DNA of 64,000 nt from Paenibacillus cymbidii (GTDB lineage: Bacteria; Bacillota; Bacilli; Paenibacillales; NBRC-103111): the NCBI RefSeq assembly GCF_004764705.1, contig NZ_SHLX01000007.1, positions 186,001 to 250,000 of the forward strand. Direction: 5' to 3'. Below the pieces are notes generated by a model. It was not told the origin of the DNA, searched no databases, and saw only the letters and a program-made list of their open reading frames with translations. Within the stretch, counting starts at the first letter, position 1; every line of letters begins with the position of its first letter. Positions 35,117 to 43,910 of this stretch are shown here, in pieces. The translations under genes were made by a program, and so were the position numbers.

Positions 35117-38014
35117 TTAGCCGACGGCGTGTTGCTCGACGGTCGCCTCCACATTCGCCGGAGCGACGACCTTCAGCTCCACGCCGCGCGGCGCTTCGAC
35201 GCGAATATGCATCCGTTTGCCGCTCGGGTCGAGCTTCCAGCCGACATCGATGCGGCCGCCTCCGGGATGCGGCACCGCCCCTCTCGCCCACGAAAGACCC
35301 GCCGGCTGCGGTGCGATGCGCACCTTCGACCAGCCGGGATCCGCCCCTTGCACGCCAAGCACATAAGCGCCGAAAAAATAACCCGGCCCTGCCGACCACG
35401 CATGGCAGTGGCTGCGTGTCAGCATGTAGTCCGCTTTTCCCCCGCCGTCGCCCTTCGGGTACATCTCCCAGCACGTCGTCGCCTCGTTGTCGATCATTTG
35501 GCCGTATTGCTCGCGGATGTCGCCCACAAGCACATCGAATCGGCCCAACGCGGCCAGCGCTTCATGATAGAAGAACGACATGAACGGACTGCCGATCTGG
35601 ACAAAATCCGCCGGCGGCTGCAGTAAGTACCGCTCTATCCGCCCCAGCCGCTCTCCTTCCGCGATGCCGCACAAATAAGCGACCGTTTGCGTCTGCATGC
35701 TGAATACGGTCGATACGCGTCCGTCGGAATGGATACAGTCGAGATAGGCCTGCCGCTCCTCCGACCATAACCTAGCGTTGATCGACTGGCGCAGCGCTGC
35801 GGCGGCGGACGCATAACGACCGTCGTACCCGTCCCGGCCGGCCGCCAACTCGTCGGCGGCGCGCAGCGCCTTCACCAGGAACATGTTCTGGTGCGTGACG
35901 ATCCCTTCCCGCGGCTGATCGATTGGCGCCCAGTCGAGCAAATTCCAGCCGTGCATGTTCAGCAAGCCGTGTTCGTCGCGCTTCTGCAAGTAATGGTCCA
36001 GCGTAAAGCTCACATGAGGCCACATCTGTTCGGCAAAATCGCGGTCGCCGCCGTAACGATACAGCTCCAGGCAGGCAATTGCCCAGAAGAACGTCCAGTT
36101 CGGAATGACGCTGTTCCAGCCGCTCGGCACCTGGTCGACATACAGCGGCGTTTGGAAACGCGAGCCCGGCACAAGCCGCAGGCAACGATCGACGATCGCG
36201 GTGTCCCCGAACAAATAATAGTTGACGAGCGCCTCGTTGCGGGCATCGCCGACCCAGAACGTCTGCTCGTAAGCCGGACAATCGACGAACGTGTCCTCCA
36301 TGCACATGCGGGTCGTGTGCCGGCTGATTTGCCAGATGTCGTTCAGCATCGGGTCGGCGCATTGGAACCGGCCGATATCGGCAACCGGATAGTTGCTCTG
36401 GATCAGCTGCAGCCGGACGACACGCAGCGGGCGCGCCGCTTGCCGGACGACAATCATCGCATACCGCAACCCGCGGCGCACCGGCGACGCATACGATTGC
36501 CGGCCTTCGCGGCAAACGTAGCGCAGCGTGTTGTCGAGCCCGTTCGTATCTTGCCGCCAGCCTTCTCGCATGTACTCGAAGCCGTATATATCGACGATCG
36601 TGCCGGCCGCGGCATCGATTTCAAACGTCAGAAACCCGGTCAATTCGCGGCCAAAATCGACAATCAACTCGGTGTCGCCGTTCGGGAACAGCGGCACGGT
36701 CGCGGCGTTGCCGCCGGCGACGACGGCTTGCTGCAGCCCGAGCGGCACCGGCAGCGGCTCCGCTTGCCGCGTCCAGACGCAGCGGGCATAAACGTCGTCG
36801 CGGCTGATGTACGCCGCGCTGACCGGCTGCAGCCATGCACCGGCGGTTTGCGCCAGCTCGGCTGCGGTCGCGACGCCGCGAATGCCGGCAAACGCCGGCG
36901 TGGCGCGATCGATCGGCGCTGCCGCCTGATGATCGATGACCTCGCGAATCGCAAAAGGGCCTACGATCGCAAACGTTGTTTCTTCGCCGGCAGAGCCGGC
37001 AAGCGGCGATAACAGTTCGAACGGCGATTCGCTGTCTATCGCCAGATGGTATGCGTGGCCATGGGTAGAGCCGCTGACGTCCAGCAGAAGCAAATGGTCG
37101 CCGCCCGGCAGCTCCACATCAAGCCGGAACTGGTCGTCGATGACGCGAAACGCCGCTTTTTCGTGCCATACGCCGCCGATGCCCGCTGCCCCGAACAGCC
37201 TGCCTGCATCGGGAATGCCGATTGTAAACTTGCCGCCGCGAGCCGTCCGGATCACGGTGCTCAAGTAACCGGAAAGCTCCACGTTGTTGGCGTGCGATCC
37301 GCTGTCCGGACGGAACGCGCTCCGCAGATCGAATGCGGCCGCCCATGCGATCGGTTCGACACGGCGCAAGCTTTCCACCCGCACCGGGTAGAAGGGCTCT
37401 TCGGTCAGGTGCGGAATCGATTTGGGCACGAGCTTCGTCCACGGCTCCATGCCGGCCGGTCCGAGCACAGACGCCGGCTCCCACCCGGCAGCATCATAAA
37501 ACGGCTGCGTCCACGCCTCGTCCCACAGACGGGCATCCGTTGCTTCGCTGAAAGCATGCTGGCACGACATCCGTTGCGAACGGATATCGTGGCCGAGGTG
37601 AACAGCCGTCGTCCAATCGCTTCCGGTCGCCAGCAGCAGCTCGCGCCTGTCGTCCGTCCCGGCCGTCACTTCCGCCAGCAAACCGCCTCGGCCGCGCAAA
37701 TAATAAAACGTGGACACGCCAAAATGGAGCGCCAGCACGGCGATCGTGTTCATTTGGCCCGGCTGGAGCAGATGGCCGATGTCGTATTCGTCGTAAGCGA
37801 GCTCGAACGGCCATGACCGTACCGGGCCTCGACCGACCTGCACGCCGTTGACGAACAGCACATACCGCGAATCCGCCGTAATCGCGATGGAAGCGCTGTC
37901 GTATTGCGTCGCCGTCGCCGGGAATTGCCCGCGGAAACAGCGCCATTCGTTGCGCGGGCTCGTTTCCCCGCTTCCCCATATCCATTCCGCCTGCCATTGC
38001 CGCTGCTCGTTCAT
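35117..38014 (-). CDS. GH78 alpha-L-rhamnosidase
   Basis: This 965-aa cytoplasmic glycosidase removes terminal alpha-L-rhamnose from plant or microbial glycans. The N-terminal beta-sandwich part (WQAEWIWGSGETSPRNEWRCFRGQF, ITADSRYVLFVNGVQVGRGP) and the (alpha/alpha)6 catalytic barrel with DCPAYEQTFWVGDARNEALVNYYLFGD mark the family; the acidic residues there are the expected catalytic ones. ETTCWEMYPKGDGGGKADY and SHCHAWSAGPGYFF are also GH78 hallmarks. There is no signal peptide. GGGAGGATGGAG precedes the ATG. A divergent AraC regulator 125 bases away probably controls it. Confidence 0.93.
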   Translation of the reverse strand: MNEQRQWQAEWIWGSGETSPRNEWRCFRGQFPATATQYDSASIAITADSRYVLFVNGVQVGRGPVRSWPFELAYDEYDIGHLLQPGQMNTIAVLALHFGVSTFYYLRGRGGLLAEVTAGTDDRRELLLATGSDWTTAVHLGHDIRSQRMSCQHAFSEATDARLWDEAWTQPFYDAAGWEPASVLGPAGMEPWTKLVPKSIPHLTEEPFYPVRVESLRRVEPIAWAAAFDLRSAFRPDSGSHANNVELSGYLSTVIRTARGGKFTIGIPDAGRLFGAAGIGGVWHEKAAFRVIDDQFRLDVELPGGDHLLLLDVSGSTHGHAYHLAIDSESPFELLSPLAGSAGEETTFAIVGPFAIREVIDHQAAAPIDRATPAFAGIRGVATAAELAQTAGAWLQPVSAAYISRDDVYARCVWTRQAEPLPVPLGLQQAVVAGGNAATVPLFPNGDTELIVDFGRELTGFLTFEIDAAAGTIVDIYGFEYMREGWRQDTNGLDNTLRYVCREGRQSYASPVRRGLRYAMIVVRQAARPLRVVRLQLIQSNYPVADIGRFQCADPMLNDIWQISRHTTRMCMEDTFVDCPAYEQTFWVGDARNEALVNYYLFGDTAIVDRCLRLVPGSRFQTPLYVDQVPSGWNSVIPNWTFFWAIACLELYRYGGDRDFAEQMWPHVSFTLDHYLQKRDEHGLLNMHGWNLLDWAPIDQPREGIVTHQNMFLVKALRAADELAAGRDGYDGRYASAAAALRQSINARLWSEERQAYLDCIHSDGRVSTVFSMQTQTVAYLCGIAEGERLGRIERYLLQPPADFVQIGSPFMSFFYHEALAALGRFDVLVGDIREQYGQMIDNEATTCWEMYPKGDGGGKADYMLTRSHCHAWSAGPGYFFGAYVLGVQGADPGWSKVRIAPQPAGLSWARGAVPHPGGGRIDVGWKLDPSGKRMHIRVEAPRGVELKVVAPANVEATVEQHAVG

Positions 38015-38139
38015 TTGTGCTCCATCCTCCCGCTTTACTTGTCGTCGGTTTTATTTTAGAGTAAGATCACGCGAGCTTTTACGGTCGATTCGGACATGAA
38101 CTACGGATGATTCGGACAACAACAAGGAGGCGAAACCCG

Positions 38140-39030
38140 GTGGCCATTCACCCTTATGTCGGCACGACGCCGGCCCGTTTATACGTGACGCCGGAACGGC
38201 CGATCCATGTGAACCGGGTGTCGGAATCGTTCGAGCTGGAGCTGCACAACCATGAATTTGTCGAAATCAATTACGTCAGTGAAGGAAGCGGCTTCCAGCA
38301 TATCGACGGCCGCGTGCTGCCGGTGACGAAAGGCGATCTTTTTTATTTGCCGCTTGGCGCCTCGCACGTCTTCCGCCCCAGTTCCCCCGCCCCCGGACGC
38401 AAGCATTTGATCGTTTACAACATTCTGCTGCATCCGTCGATCATGCGCCGGCTGGCCGCCAAATTCCCGCAAGGCGACGGAATGCGCCGGTTTCTGGAAA
38501 CCGCCAGCCCGGCGCAGACGTGGCTGCACTTGCGCGATCAGGACGGCTCGTTCCAGCGCATCGCCGAAACGCTTCGCGACGAACTGACGCAGCAGAAGCC
38601 GGACTACCTGCTGCTCGCGGAAGCGGAGGTAATCCGGCTGTTCGTGCTGTTGCGCCGCAGCGGCGCGATCGGCGGGGCGCCGGCCGCAGCGGCGGCGGTC
38701 CCGCGCGACGACACGCTGGAGCGAATCGTGGCCGCGGTCCGGGAGCGGGCGCTGGAGCCGCTGCAGCTCGGCGAGCTGGCGGCTGCGGCAGGGCTCGGCG
38801 AACGCCAGTTCAGCCGGAGGTTTCGGCGCCTTACCGGGATGACGTTCACCGACTATGTGCAGAAGCTCCGCATCGAACGCAGCTGCGAACGGCTGCTCGC
38901 CACCGGCGACAGCGTGTCGGCTATCGCCCGCGACTGCGGCTATCAGGACATCACCTTCTTCAATCGCCTGTTCAAAAAAAAGACCGGCCAAACGCCGCTG
39001 CAATATCGCAAGCGGCGCAAGCCGGAGTAG
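38140..39030 (+). CDS. AraC-family transcriptional regulator with cupin sensor domain
   Basis: This 296-aa regulator has an N-terminal cupin-like sugar-binding domain (LELHNHEFVEINYVSEGSGFQHIDGRVLPVTKGDLFYLPLGASHVF). Two AraC helix-turn-helix units follow at the C-terminus (LQLGELAAAAGLGERQFSRRFRRLTGMTFTDYV, SVSAIARDCGYQDITFFNRLFKKKTGQTPLQYR). The start is GTG 38140, nine bases after AAGGAGG; an upstream ATG overlaps that site. It is divergent from the GH78 gene, so a rhamnose-responsive activator role is likely but inferred. Its stop is 18 bases from the modB stop, convergent. Confidence 0.92.
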   Translation: MAIHPYVGTTPARLYVTPERPIHVNRVSESFELELHNHEFVEINYVSEGSGFQHIDGRVLPVTKGDLFYLPLGASHVFRPSSPAPGRKHLIVYNILLHPSIMRRLAAKFPQGDGMRRFLETASPAQTWLHLRDQDGSFQRIAETLRDELTQQKPDYLLLAEAEVIRLFVLLRRSGAIGGAPAAAAAVPRDDTLERIVAAVRERALEPLQLGELAAAAGLGERQFSRRFRRLTGMTFTDYVQKLRIERSCERLLATGDSVSAIARDCGYQDITFFNRLFKKKTGQTPLQYRKRRKPE

Positions 39031-39048
39031 GCAGGTTTCGCGGCCGGT

Positions 39049-39750
39049 TCAGCGTCCTTTGGCGGGAGCGGAGCCGGCCGTTCCTTTCTCCCTGCCGCCG
39101 AAGCGGCCGGTGAACAGCAGCAGCACGAACGACAGCGCGATCACGGCCCCCGTCAGCGTCCAGGCGGTCGTTCGGTGCCCCGAATCGACCGCCACGTAAA
39201 TGGCGGTCGGGATCGTTTGCGTGCGGCCGGGGATATTGCCGGCGATCATCAGCGTGGCGCCAAACTCGCCCAGGCTGCGGGCAAAGCCGAGCACGTAGGC
39301 GGAGATGACGGAGCGGTACGCCAGCGGCAGGCTGATGTAGCGGATGACGGCCCATTCGCTGGCGCCCGACGACCGCGCCGCGTCTTCCAGGTCGCGATCG
39401 ACCAGCGCGAAGCCGGTTTTCATCGTCTGGTACACGAGCGGGAACGCAACGACGACCGACGCGATCACCGCCGCCCACCAGGTGAACACGATCGGTTTGG
39501 CAAACAGCCATTCCGCCAGCTTGCCTACGGCGCTCCTACGCCCCAGCAGGACGAGCAGCAGAAAGCCGACGACCGTCGGCGGCAGCACGATCGGCAGCAT
39601 GAACGCGGTATCGAGCAGTGTCCGCCCCGGAAACTTGCGCCGTGCCATCCACCAGGCCGCCGCGATGCCGAGAACCGCCACCAGCACGCTCGACACGAGC
39701 GCCACCTGGACGGAAAGGCGGATCGGATGCCATAGCTCGTCCCCGTTCAT
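39049..39750 (-). CDS. modB: Molybdate ABC transporter permease
   Basis: This 233-aa membrane protein is the channel of the molybdate importer. It has about five to six helices and the permease loop EDAARSSGASEWAVIRYISLPLAYRSVISAYVLGFARSLGEFGATLMIAGNIPG, the last part (ARSLGEFGAT) being diagnostic of ModB/CysTW-type permeases. GGCGGAAGGC precedes the ATG. It follows modA by 44 bases. No modC ATPase gene follows it; instead the convergent AraC gene ends 18 bases away. Confidence 0.94.
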   Translation of the reverse strand: MNGDELWHPIRLSVQVALVSSVLVAVLGIAAAWWMARRKFPGRTLLDTAFMLPIVLPPTVVGFLLLVLLGRRSAVGKLAEWLFAKPIVFTWWAAVIASVVVAFPLVYQTMKTGFALVDRDLEDAARSSGASEWAVIRYISLPLAYRSVISAYVLGFARSLGEFGATLMIAGNIPGRTQTIPTAIYVAVDSGHRTTAWTLTGAVIALSFVLLLFTGRFGGREKGTAGSAPAKGR

Positions 39751-39794
39751 GCCTTCCGCCCCCTTTTCTCATGCGAGCCTGCGCGGCCCGTTTA

Positions 39795-40676
39795 TCATTT
39801 CGGCACGACAAACCCGTATTTCACGAATATATCGAGCGCTTCCTTCGATTGCAAGTAGTTGTACAATTCTTCCGTCTCTTTGGCGTTTTTCGTCGCCTTG
39901 ACGATACCGATCGGGTATTCGATGGCGCCGTACGTACCCGGCGTAACCGTAAACGCGATTTTGGCCTTGGTCGACGTCAGCGCATCCGATTTGTACACGA
40001 AGCCGGCTTCGGCGTTGCCGGTTTCCACTGTTTGCAGCACGGCTTTTACGTCTTTGGCTTGAACGGTTTTGCTTTGCAGCGAGTCCCACAGCTTGGCGTT
40101 CGTCAGCGCGTCCTTGGCGTATTGCCCGGCGGGCACGCTTTCCGGAATGCCTACCGACAGCACTTTTACTTCCGGCTTGGCCAGATCGGCGACTCCGGTC
40201 AGCGTCAGCTTGCTGTCCGCCGGCACGACAACGACCAACTCGTTGCTCAGCAGGTTGCGCTGCTTGCCCGCGTCTACCAATTGTTTGTCGACAAGCGTCT
40301 TCATATTTTTGCTGGCGGCGGACAGGAACAGATCGGCCGGCGCGCCTTGTTCGATTTGCTGCTGCAGCGTACCGGAGGCGCCGTAGTTAAACGCCAGCTT
40401 CACGTTCGCGTGCGAGGCTTCGTACTTTTTGCCGATTTCGTTCAGCGCGTCGGTCAAACTGGCGGCCGCCGAAACGGTAAGCTCTACCTTGGCCGCCGGC
40501 GTTGTCGAAGCAGACGGGGACGCGCTTGCCGGAGTCGGCGACGCAGTGGCCGGCGATGCCGACGCCATGGCGCCCGGTTTCGGCGACGATGCCGATTTGG
40601 TGTCGTCCTTGGACCCGCATGCGGCGATGGCGATTGCCATTGCGGCAATCAAAAGAGTCAAATACAAACGTTTCAT
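39795..40676 (-). CDS. modA: Molybdate-binding lipoprotein
   Basis: This 293-aa lipoprotein captures molybdate or tungstate outside the cell. It has a lipobox (IAIAAC|GSKDD), an Ala/Ser/Pro-rich linker and the ModA fold: LTVSAAASLTDALNEIGKKYE, LAFNYGASGTLQQQIEQGAPADLFLSA and NAEAGFVYKSDAL. ATG 40676 lies four bases after GGGAGGGTG, although the frame is open further upstream. It is first in the modAB operon and divergent from a MoeA/PBP-type regulator. Confidence 0.95.
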   Translation of the reverse strand: MKRLYLTLLIAAMAIAIAACGSKDDTKSASSPKPGAMASASPATASPTPASASPSASTTPAAKVELTVSAAASLTDALNEIGKKYEASHANVKLAFNYGASGTLQQQIEQGAPADLFLSAASKNMKTLVDKQLVDAGKQRNLLSNELVVVVPADSKLTLTGVADLAKPEVKVLSVGIPESVPAGQYAKDALTNAKLWDSLQSKTVQAKDVKAVLQTVETGNAEAGFVYKSDALTSTKAKIAFTVTPGTYGAIEYPIGIVKATKNAKETEELYNYLQSKEALDIFVKYGFVVPK

Positions 40677-40969
40677 TTTCCACCCTCCCATGGTTTCGTT
40701 CGTTCTGTTTGGTTTTATTTCGTTATGTTTAGACATGTTTGATTATACCGGTGTCGGTTTAACGTTGTAAATACGGAGTTGCGCGGCAACGTGGCAATTC
40801 CATGAACGATTGCTAGCCGGCGAACCGGTTTATCAAGGCAATTGCTTATGAAAGTAAACCCAAGCTGGAAAAAGGCAAGGGGAGTTGCCGTTGATCAAAC
40901 AAGCAATGAAAGCACCTGCTCGATCTCAAAAGATGTATCGTCACGATTGATGCAACTCGCAACGTTGGA

Positions 40970-41098
40970 GAAATAACGGAACCTCCTTCCGCTATTCGGT
41001 GCTCAACAGCCAACTTTGGCGCAATAGCGGAATCTCTTTCCGCTATTCAGTGCTCAACAGCCAACATTGGCGCAATAGCGGAATCTCTTTCCGCTATT
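40970..41098. repeat. Three copies of the AATAGCGGAA…TTCCGCTATT palindrome in a 50-bp tandem
   Basis: Palindromes lie at about 40972-40995, 41022-41046 and 41072-41098, joined by a near-identical spacer CAGTGCTCAACAGCCAACATT and GGCGC. The array occupies part of the 40677-41405 gap between modA and its regulator. The family matches 10111-10184. No other gene is evident in the gap. Confidence 0.85.
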
Positions 41099-41405
41099 TC
41101 ATGGAATCGTGTCTCAGGAGCAGGGTGACGGTGAATCGTAACCATTCGTAAGCGATTGCCCTGACCGGTTCCTCCCGCGGCGAAGGGACGACTTTTGTGC
41201 TACAATGAAACAATCGTTGCCGTTCGGAAGCTTGTACATCCAGATGCATGTTGAGGATAAGAAAAGCTTCTATCGAAGCACTTCGAGGAAGTTGACCCGG
41301 CTTTAGCGGTAACATTTCATGCCGAATCAGGAAGTGCCGCTCCGGAGTTTATACTTTCTGATTCTGTAAAAAATACTCGTCTATGCGGGAGAAAGGATAC
41401 CGGCG

Positions 41406-42362
41406 ATGAGCGACGTTTCGTACACGGTGGAAGAGATCGCCAAATTGCTGAAAATTTCAAAGCTGACCGTTTACGAGTTGGTTAAAAAAGGCGAACTGCC
41501 CGCCTATCGTGTCGGCAAACAAATGCGCGTCGACAACGTCGACCTGGACGCCTACAAGAGGCGCAGCAAACGGGCGCGCCATTCCGCTTATGCGTCCGCT
41601 CCTGCGCCGGGCAGCCTGTCCGCTGCCGGGTTGTCAACCGTCGCGCCTTCGGCGGCGCGCCAGTTGGTCATCACCGGCCAGGACGTCAGCCTCGACCTGC
41701 TGGCCCGGCAGCTTGAGAAGGCGGCGCCCGGCTACCGGCCGCTGCGTTCCTATGCCAGCAGCATGGACAGCCTGGTCGCCATGTACCGCGGCGAAGCCGA
41801 TATCGTCAGCACGCATCTGCTCGACGGCGATACCGGCGAATACAACATCCCGTATGTACGCAAGCTGCTGATCGGCTCGTCCTGGACGATCGTCAACCTG
41901 CTTGCGCGGCGGGCCGGTTTTTACGTGCGCGAAGGCAACCCGCTCGGCCTTGCCGATTGGACAAGCCTGCGCGGCAGAAGCGGCTTGCGCGTGGCGAACC
42001 GCGAGCGCGGCGCGGGCGCGCGCGTACTGCTCGACGAGCAGCTGCGGCTGCACGGCATTGAGCCGTCAAGCCTGCTCGGCTACGAAACAGAGCATACGAA
42101 CCATCTCGGCGTCGCCGGCTGCATCGCCTCGGGCGATGCCGACTTCGGCGTCGGCCATGAAAAAGCCGCCCGGCTCGTGGGCGGCATCTCGTTCATCCCG
42201 CTCGCGGTCGAGCGGGTCGACTTGGTCATGCTGAAGAAAGGCAACGCCGAGTGGATCGAAGCCGTGCTGCGCATCCTTCGCTCCGACTCGTTTCGCGGCG
42301 AGCTGCAGGCAATGGGCGGCTACGATTTGACGCAGACGGGTCAGGTGCTTTACGAAACGTAG
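41406..42362 (+). CDS. Excisionase-type HTH regulator with PBP-like (MoeA-type) sensor domain
   Basis: This 318-aa protein has an N-terminal MerR/excisionase HTH (YTVEEIAKLLKISKLTVYELVKKGELPAYRVGKQMRVDNVDLDAY). A Ser/Ala/Pro linker and a type-2 periplasmic-binding-like domain of PF12727 type follow (DSLVAMYRGEADIVSTHLLDGDTGEYNIPYV, ANRERGAGARVLLDEQL, VASGDADFGVGHEKAARLV). Such proteins sense molybdate or molybdopterin precursors and repress mod genes. It is divergent from modAB, which supports that role. AAAGGA lies eight bases before the ATG. Confidence 0.9.
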   Translation: MSDVSYTVEEIAKLLKISKLTVYELVKKGELPAYRVGKQMRVDNVDLDAYKRRSKRARHSAYASAPAPGSLSAAGLSTVAPSAARQLVITGQDVSLDLLARQLEKAAPGYRPLRSYASSMDSLVAMYRGEADIVSTHLLDGDTGEYNIPYVRKLLIGSSWTIVNLLARRAGFYVREGNPLGLADWTSLRGRSGLRVANRERGAGARVLLDEQLRLHGIEPSSLLGYETEHTNHLGVAGCIASGDADFGVGHEKAARLVGGISFIPLAVERVDLVMLKKGNAEWIEAVLRILRSDSFRGELQAMGGYDLTQTGQVLYET

Positions 42363-42475
42363 TTTGGAAAGGAGTCGGCCGGTCAGCCGACGGGTAGAAT
42401 CGTTGGGTTGGGGGGCCGATGCCGCTCATTCTGTATGATTTTTCGAGTATAATCGTTGGGTTGGCTCCGGTACCG

Positions 42476-42841
42476 TTACGCCAGCGCGATGTCGGCCAAA
42501 CTGTAAACGCTGATCGCAAGCACGGCCAACGACACCGCGCAGCATGCATACACATGGCCGTTGCGGCGTTTCTCCTTCCAGGCTTTGCGCAGTTGGGCAA
42601 GAGCAAGGGCGATACTGGCGACATTCAGCAGCAGGATGGCGGGCATCAGCCCGGCGATCCATCCCCCGCCGGCCGTATTGCCGGCAGCGGCGTGATGGTG
42701 CGCGCCCATCTCGCCCGCACTCAGCAGCATCGGCGCGGAAAACCAGTGCACCAGATGAAACAGCAGCGCCGGCAATACGGATACGAACGAAACCGCCGCA
42801 TATTTGACGTCTACCGCCCAATGCCGAATTTTCACAATCAC
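42476..42841 (-). CDS. Small integral membrane protein
   Basis: This 121-aa protein starts at GTG 42841, seven bases after GGGAGGAATCGGC. It has hydrophobic helices around VKYAAVSFVSVLPALLFHLVHWF, GLMPAILLLNVASIALALAQL and YACCAVSLAVLAISVYSLADIAL. A His-rich loop (SAGEMGAHHHAAAGN) and FHLVHW could bind metal. I do not recognise the family. It lies 97 bases downstream of the SbnB-like gene on the same strand and could be part of that operon. Confidence 0.7.
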   Translation of the reverse strand: MIVKIRHWAVDVKYAAVSFVSVLPALLFHLVHWFSAPMLLSAGEMGAHHHAAAGNTAGGGWIAGLMPAILLLNVASIALALAQLRKAWKEKRRNGHVYACCAVSLAVLAISVYSLADIALA

Positions 42842-42938
42842 GCCGATTCCTCCCGCTGCCGCTTGATCTCCCGACTCCTTCCCAAATTTATGTCGAAACT
42901 TCGTCCCATAGACCGGATAAGCCGCCTCTTCCTGCCGC

Positions 42939-43910
42939 TTAAAGCTCCAGCAGCACGCCAAGCCCGCGTTGTTCGGCTTGTTTGCCGTACCAGGCGGCGA
43001 TGGCGACGTCGAATATCGCCAGCCCCATCGGCGCAAACAGCAGCGGCCGCGGAAGCCGCTGCAGCCTCGCCGCATCGCTGCTGACGAGCGCCGGAAACGC
43101 CAGCGCCTGCCCGCGCTCAAGCAAGCCGCCCAAGTGCAGCCGCTCGATATCCGTGTCGGCGCGGCACACTTCGTTCCAGTCGTCGACGACAAATGTCGCG
43201 ACGGCAGCCAGCGCCCCCGGCAAATAATCGCGCAGCGAAACGTGCAGCAGCAGCGCATCGCGCTTCGGCGTCAGCTCGATGTAGCGGTCGGTCGCCACCG
43301 TGCACGTCACCACCACGTCGGCCCCAGTGTACGCCTCGCGCCACTCCGCTTCGCCGCATCGCACGATACGCTCGTCGCCGCCTAATGGCGTCCCTTCCCC
43401 TAGCGTCGCCCGCTTGTCGTAGACGCCAATACGCGCGATCGTGTCGCCGAACAACTCGGCCAGCATGCGCGCATGCATGCTGCCGATCGGACCGGCGCCG
43501 ATGACAAGAGCCTGCCGCTTGCGGCCGTCAGACGGCAACAGTTTGCGCAGCAGCGCTGCGCTCACAGCGGTCGTGCGTACCGCGTTCGGCATGCCGCCGG
43601 CAATAAGCAGCTGCGGTATGCCCGTGTCCGGATCGTTCACCACGGTGACGCCGTGAGCACGCGGCAAACCGGAAGCGACATTGGCCGGGAAACTGGCAAT
43701 CCATTTCAAGCCGGCGGCCCTGACCGGACGACCGACATACGCCGGCATCGCGATGATCCGGTTGGCCGGATCGCCGTATTGCAAGTAAGGCTTCAGCGGC
43801 TGTGCGCACTCCCCCGCCGCGTAAGAGCCGGCGGCCGCCTCAATGACGTCCGCCAGTTCACCCCAAGGCATGCCGACGGCGTTCAAATCCCGGTCGTTCA
43901 AATATCGCAC
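42939..43910 (-). CDS. sbnB: SbnB-like dehydrogenase for 2,3-diaminopropionate synthesis
   Basis: This 323-aa ornithine-cyclodeaminase/mu-crystallin family protein has a Rossmann motif (VIGAGPIGSMHARMLAELFGDTIARIGVYDK) and SbnB-type features such as GGMPNAVRTTAVSAALLRKL and RYIELTPKRDALLLHVSLRDY. In Staphylococcus, SbnB oxidatively hydrolyses the SbnA product (ACEGA) to L-2,3-diaminopropionate and 2-oxoglutarate. The start is GTG 43910, 10 bases after AAAGGAG, inside the end of sbnA, so the two are coupled. The frame is open further upstream without a ribosome binding site. Confidence 0.88.
   Translation of the reverse strand: MRYLNDRDLNAVGMPWGELADVIEAAAGSYAAGECAQPLKPYLQYGDPANRIIAMPAYVGRPVRAAGLKWIASFPANVASGLPRAHGVTVVNDPDTGIPQLLIAGGMPNAVRTTAVSAALLRKLLPSDGRKRQALVIGAGPIGSMHARMLAELFGDTIARIGVYDKRATLGEGTPLGGDERIVRCGEAEWREAYTGADVVVTCTVATDRYIELTPKRDALLLHVSLRDYLPGALAAVATFVVDDWNEVCRADTDIERLHLGGLLERGQALAFPALVSSDAARLQRLPRPLLFAPMGLAIFDVAIAAWYGKQAEQRGLGVLLEL

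Noticed and set aside
40970-41098. CRISPR-like array because of regular 50-bp spacing
   Set aside because: Only three units, the 'spacers' are nearly identical to each other, and no cas genes are present; it is a palindromic repeat family.
41094-41315. Small minus-strand frame between modA and the regulator
   Set aside because: No ribosome binding site and no similarity to a known family; it overlaps the palindrome array.
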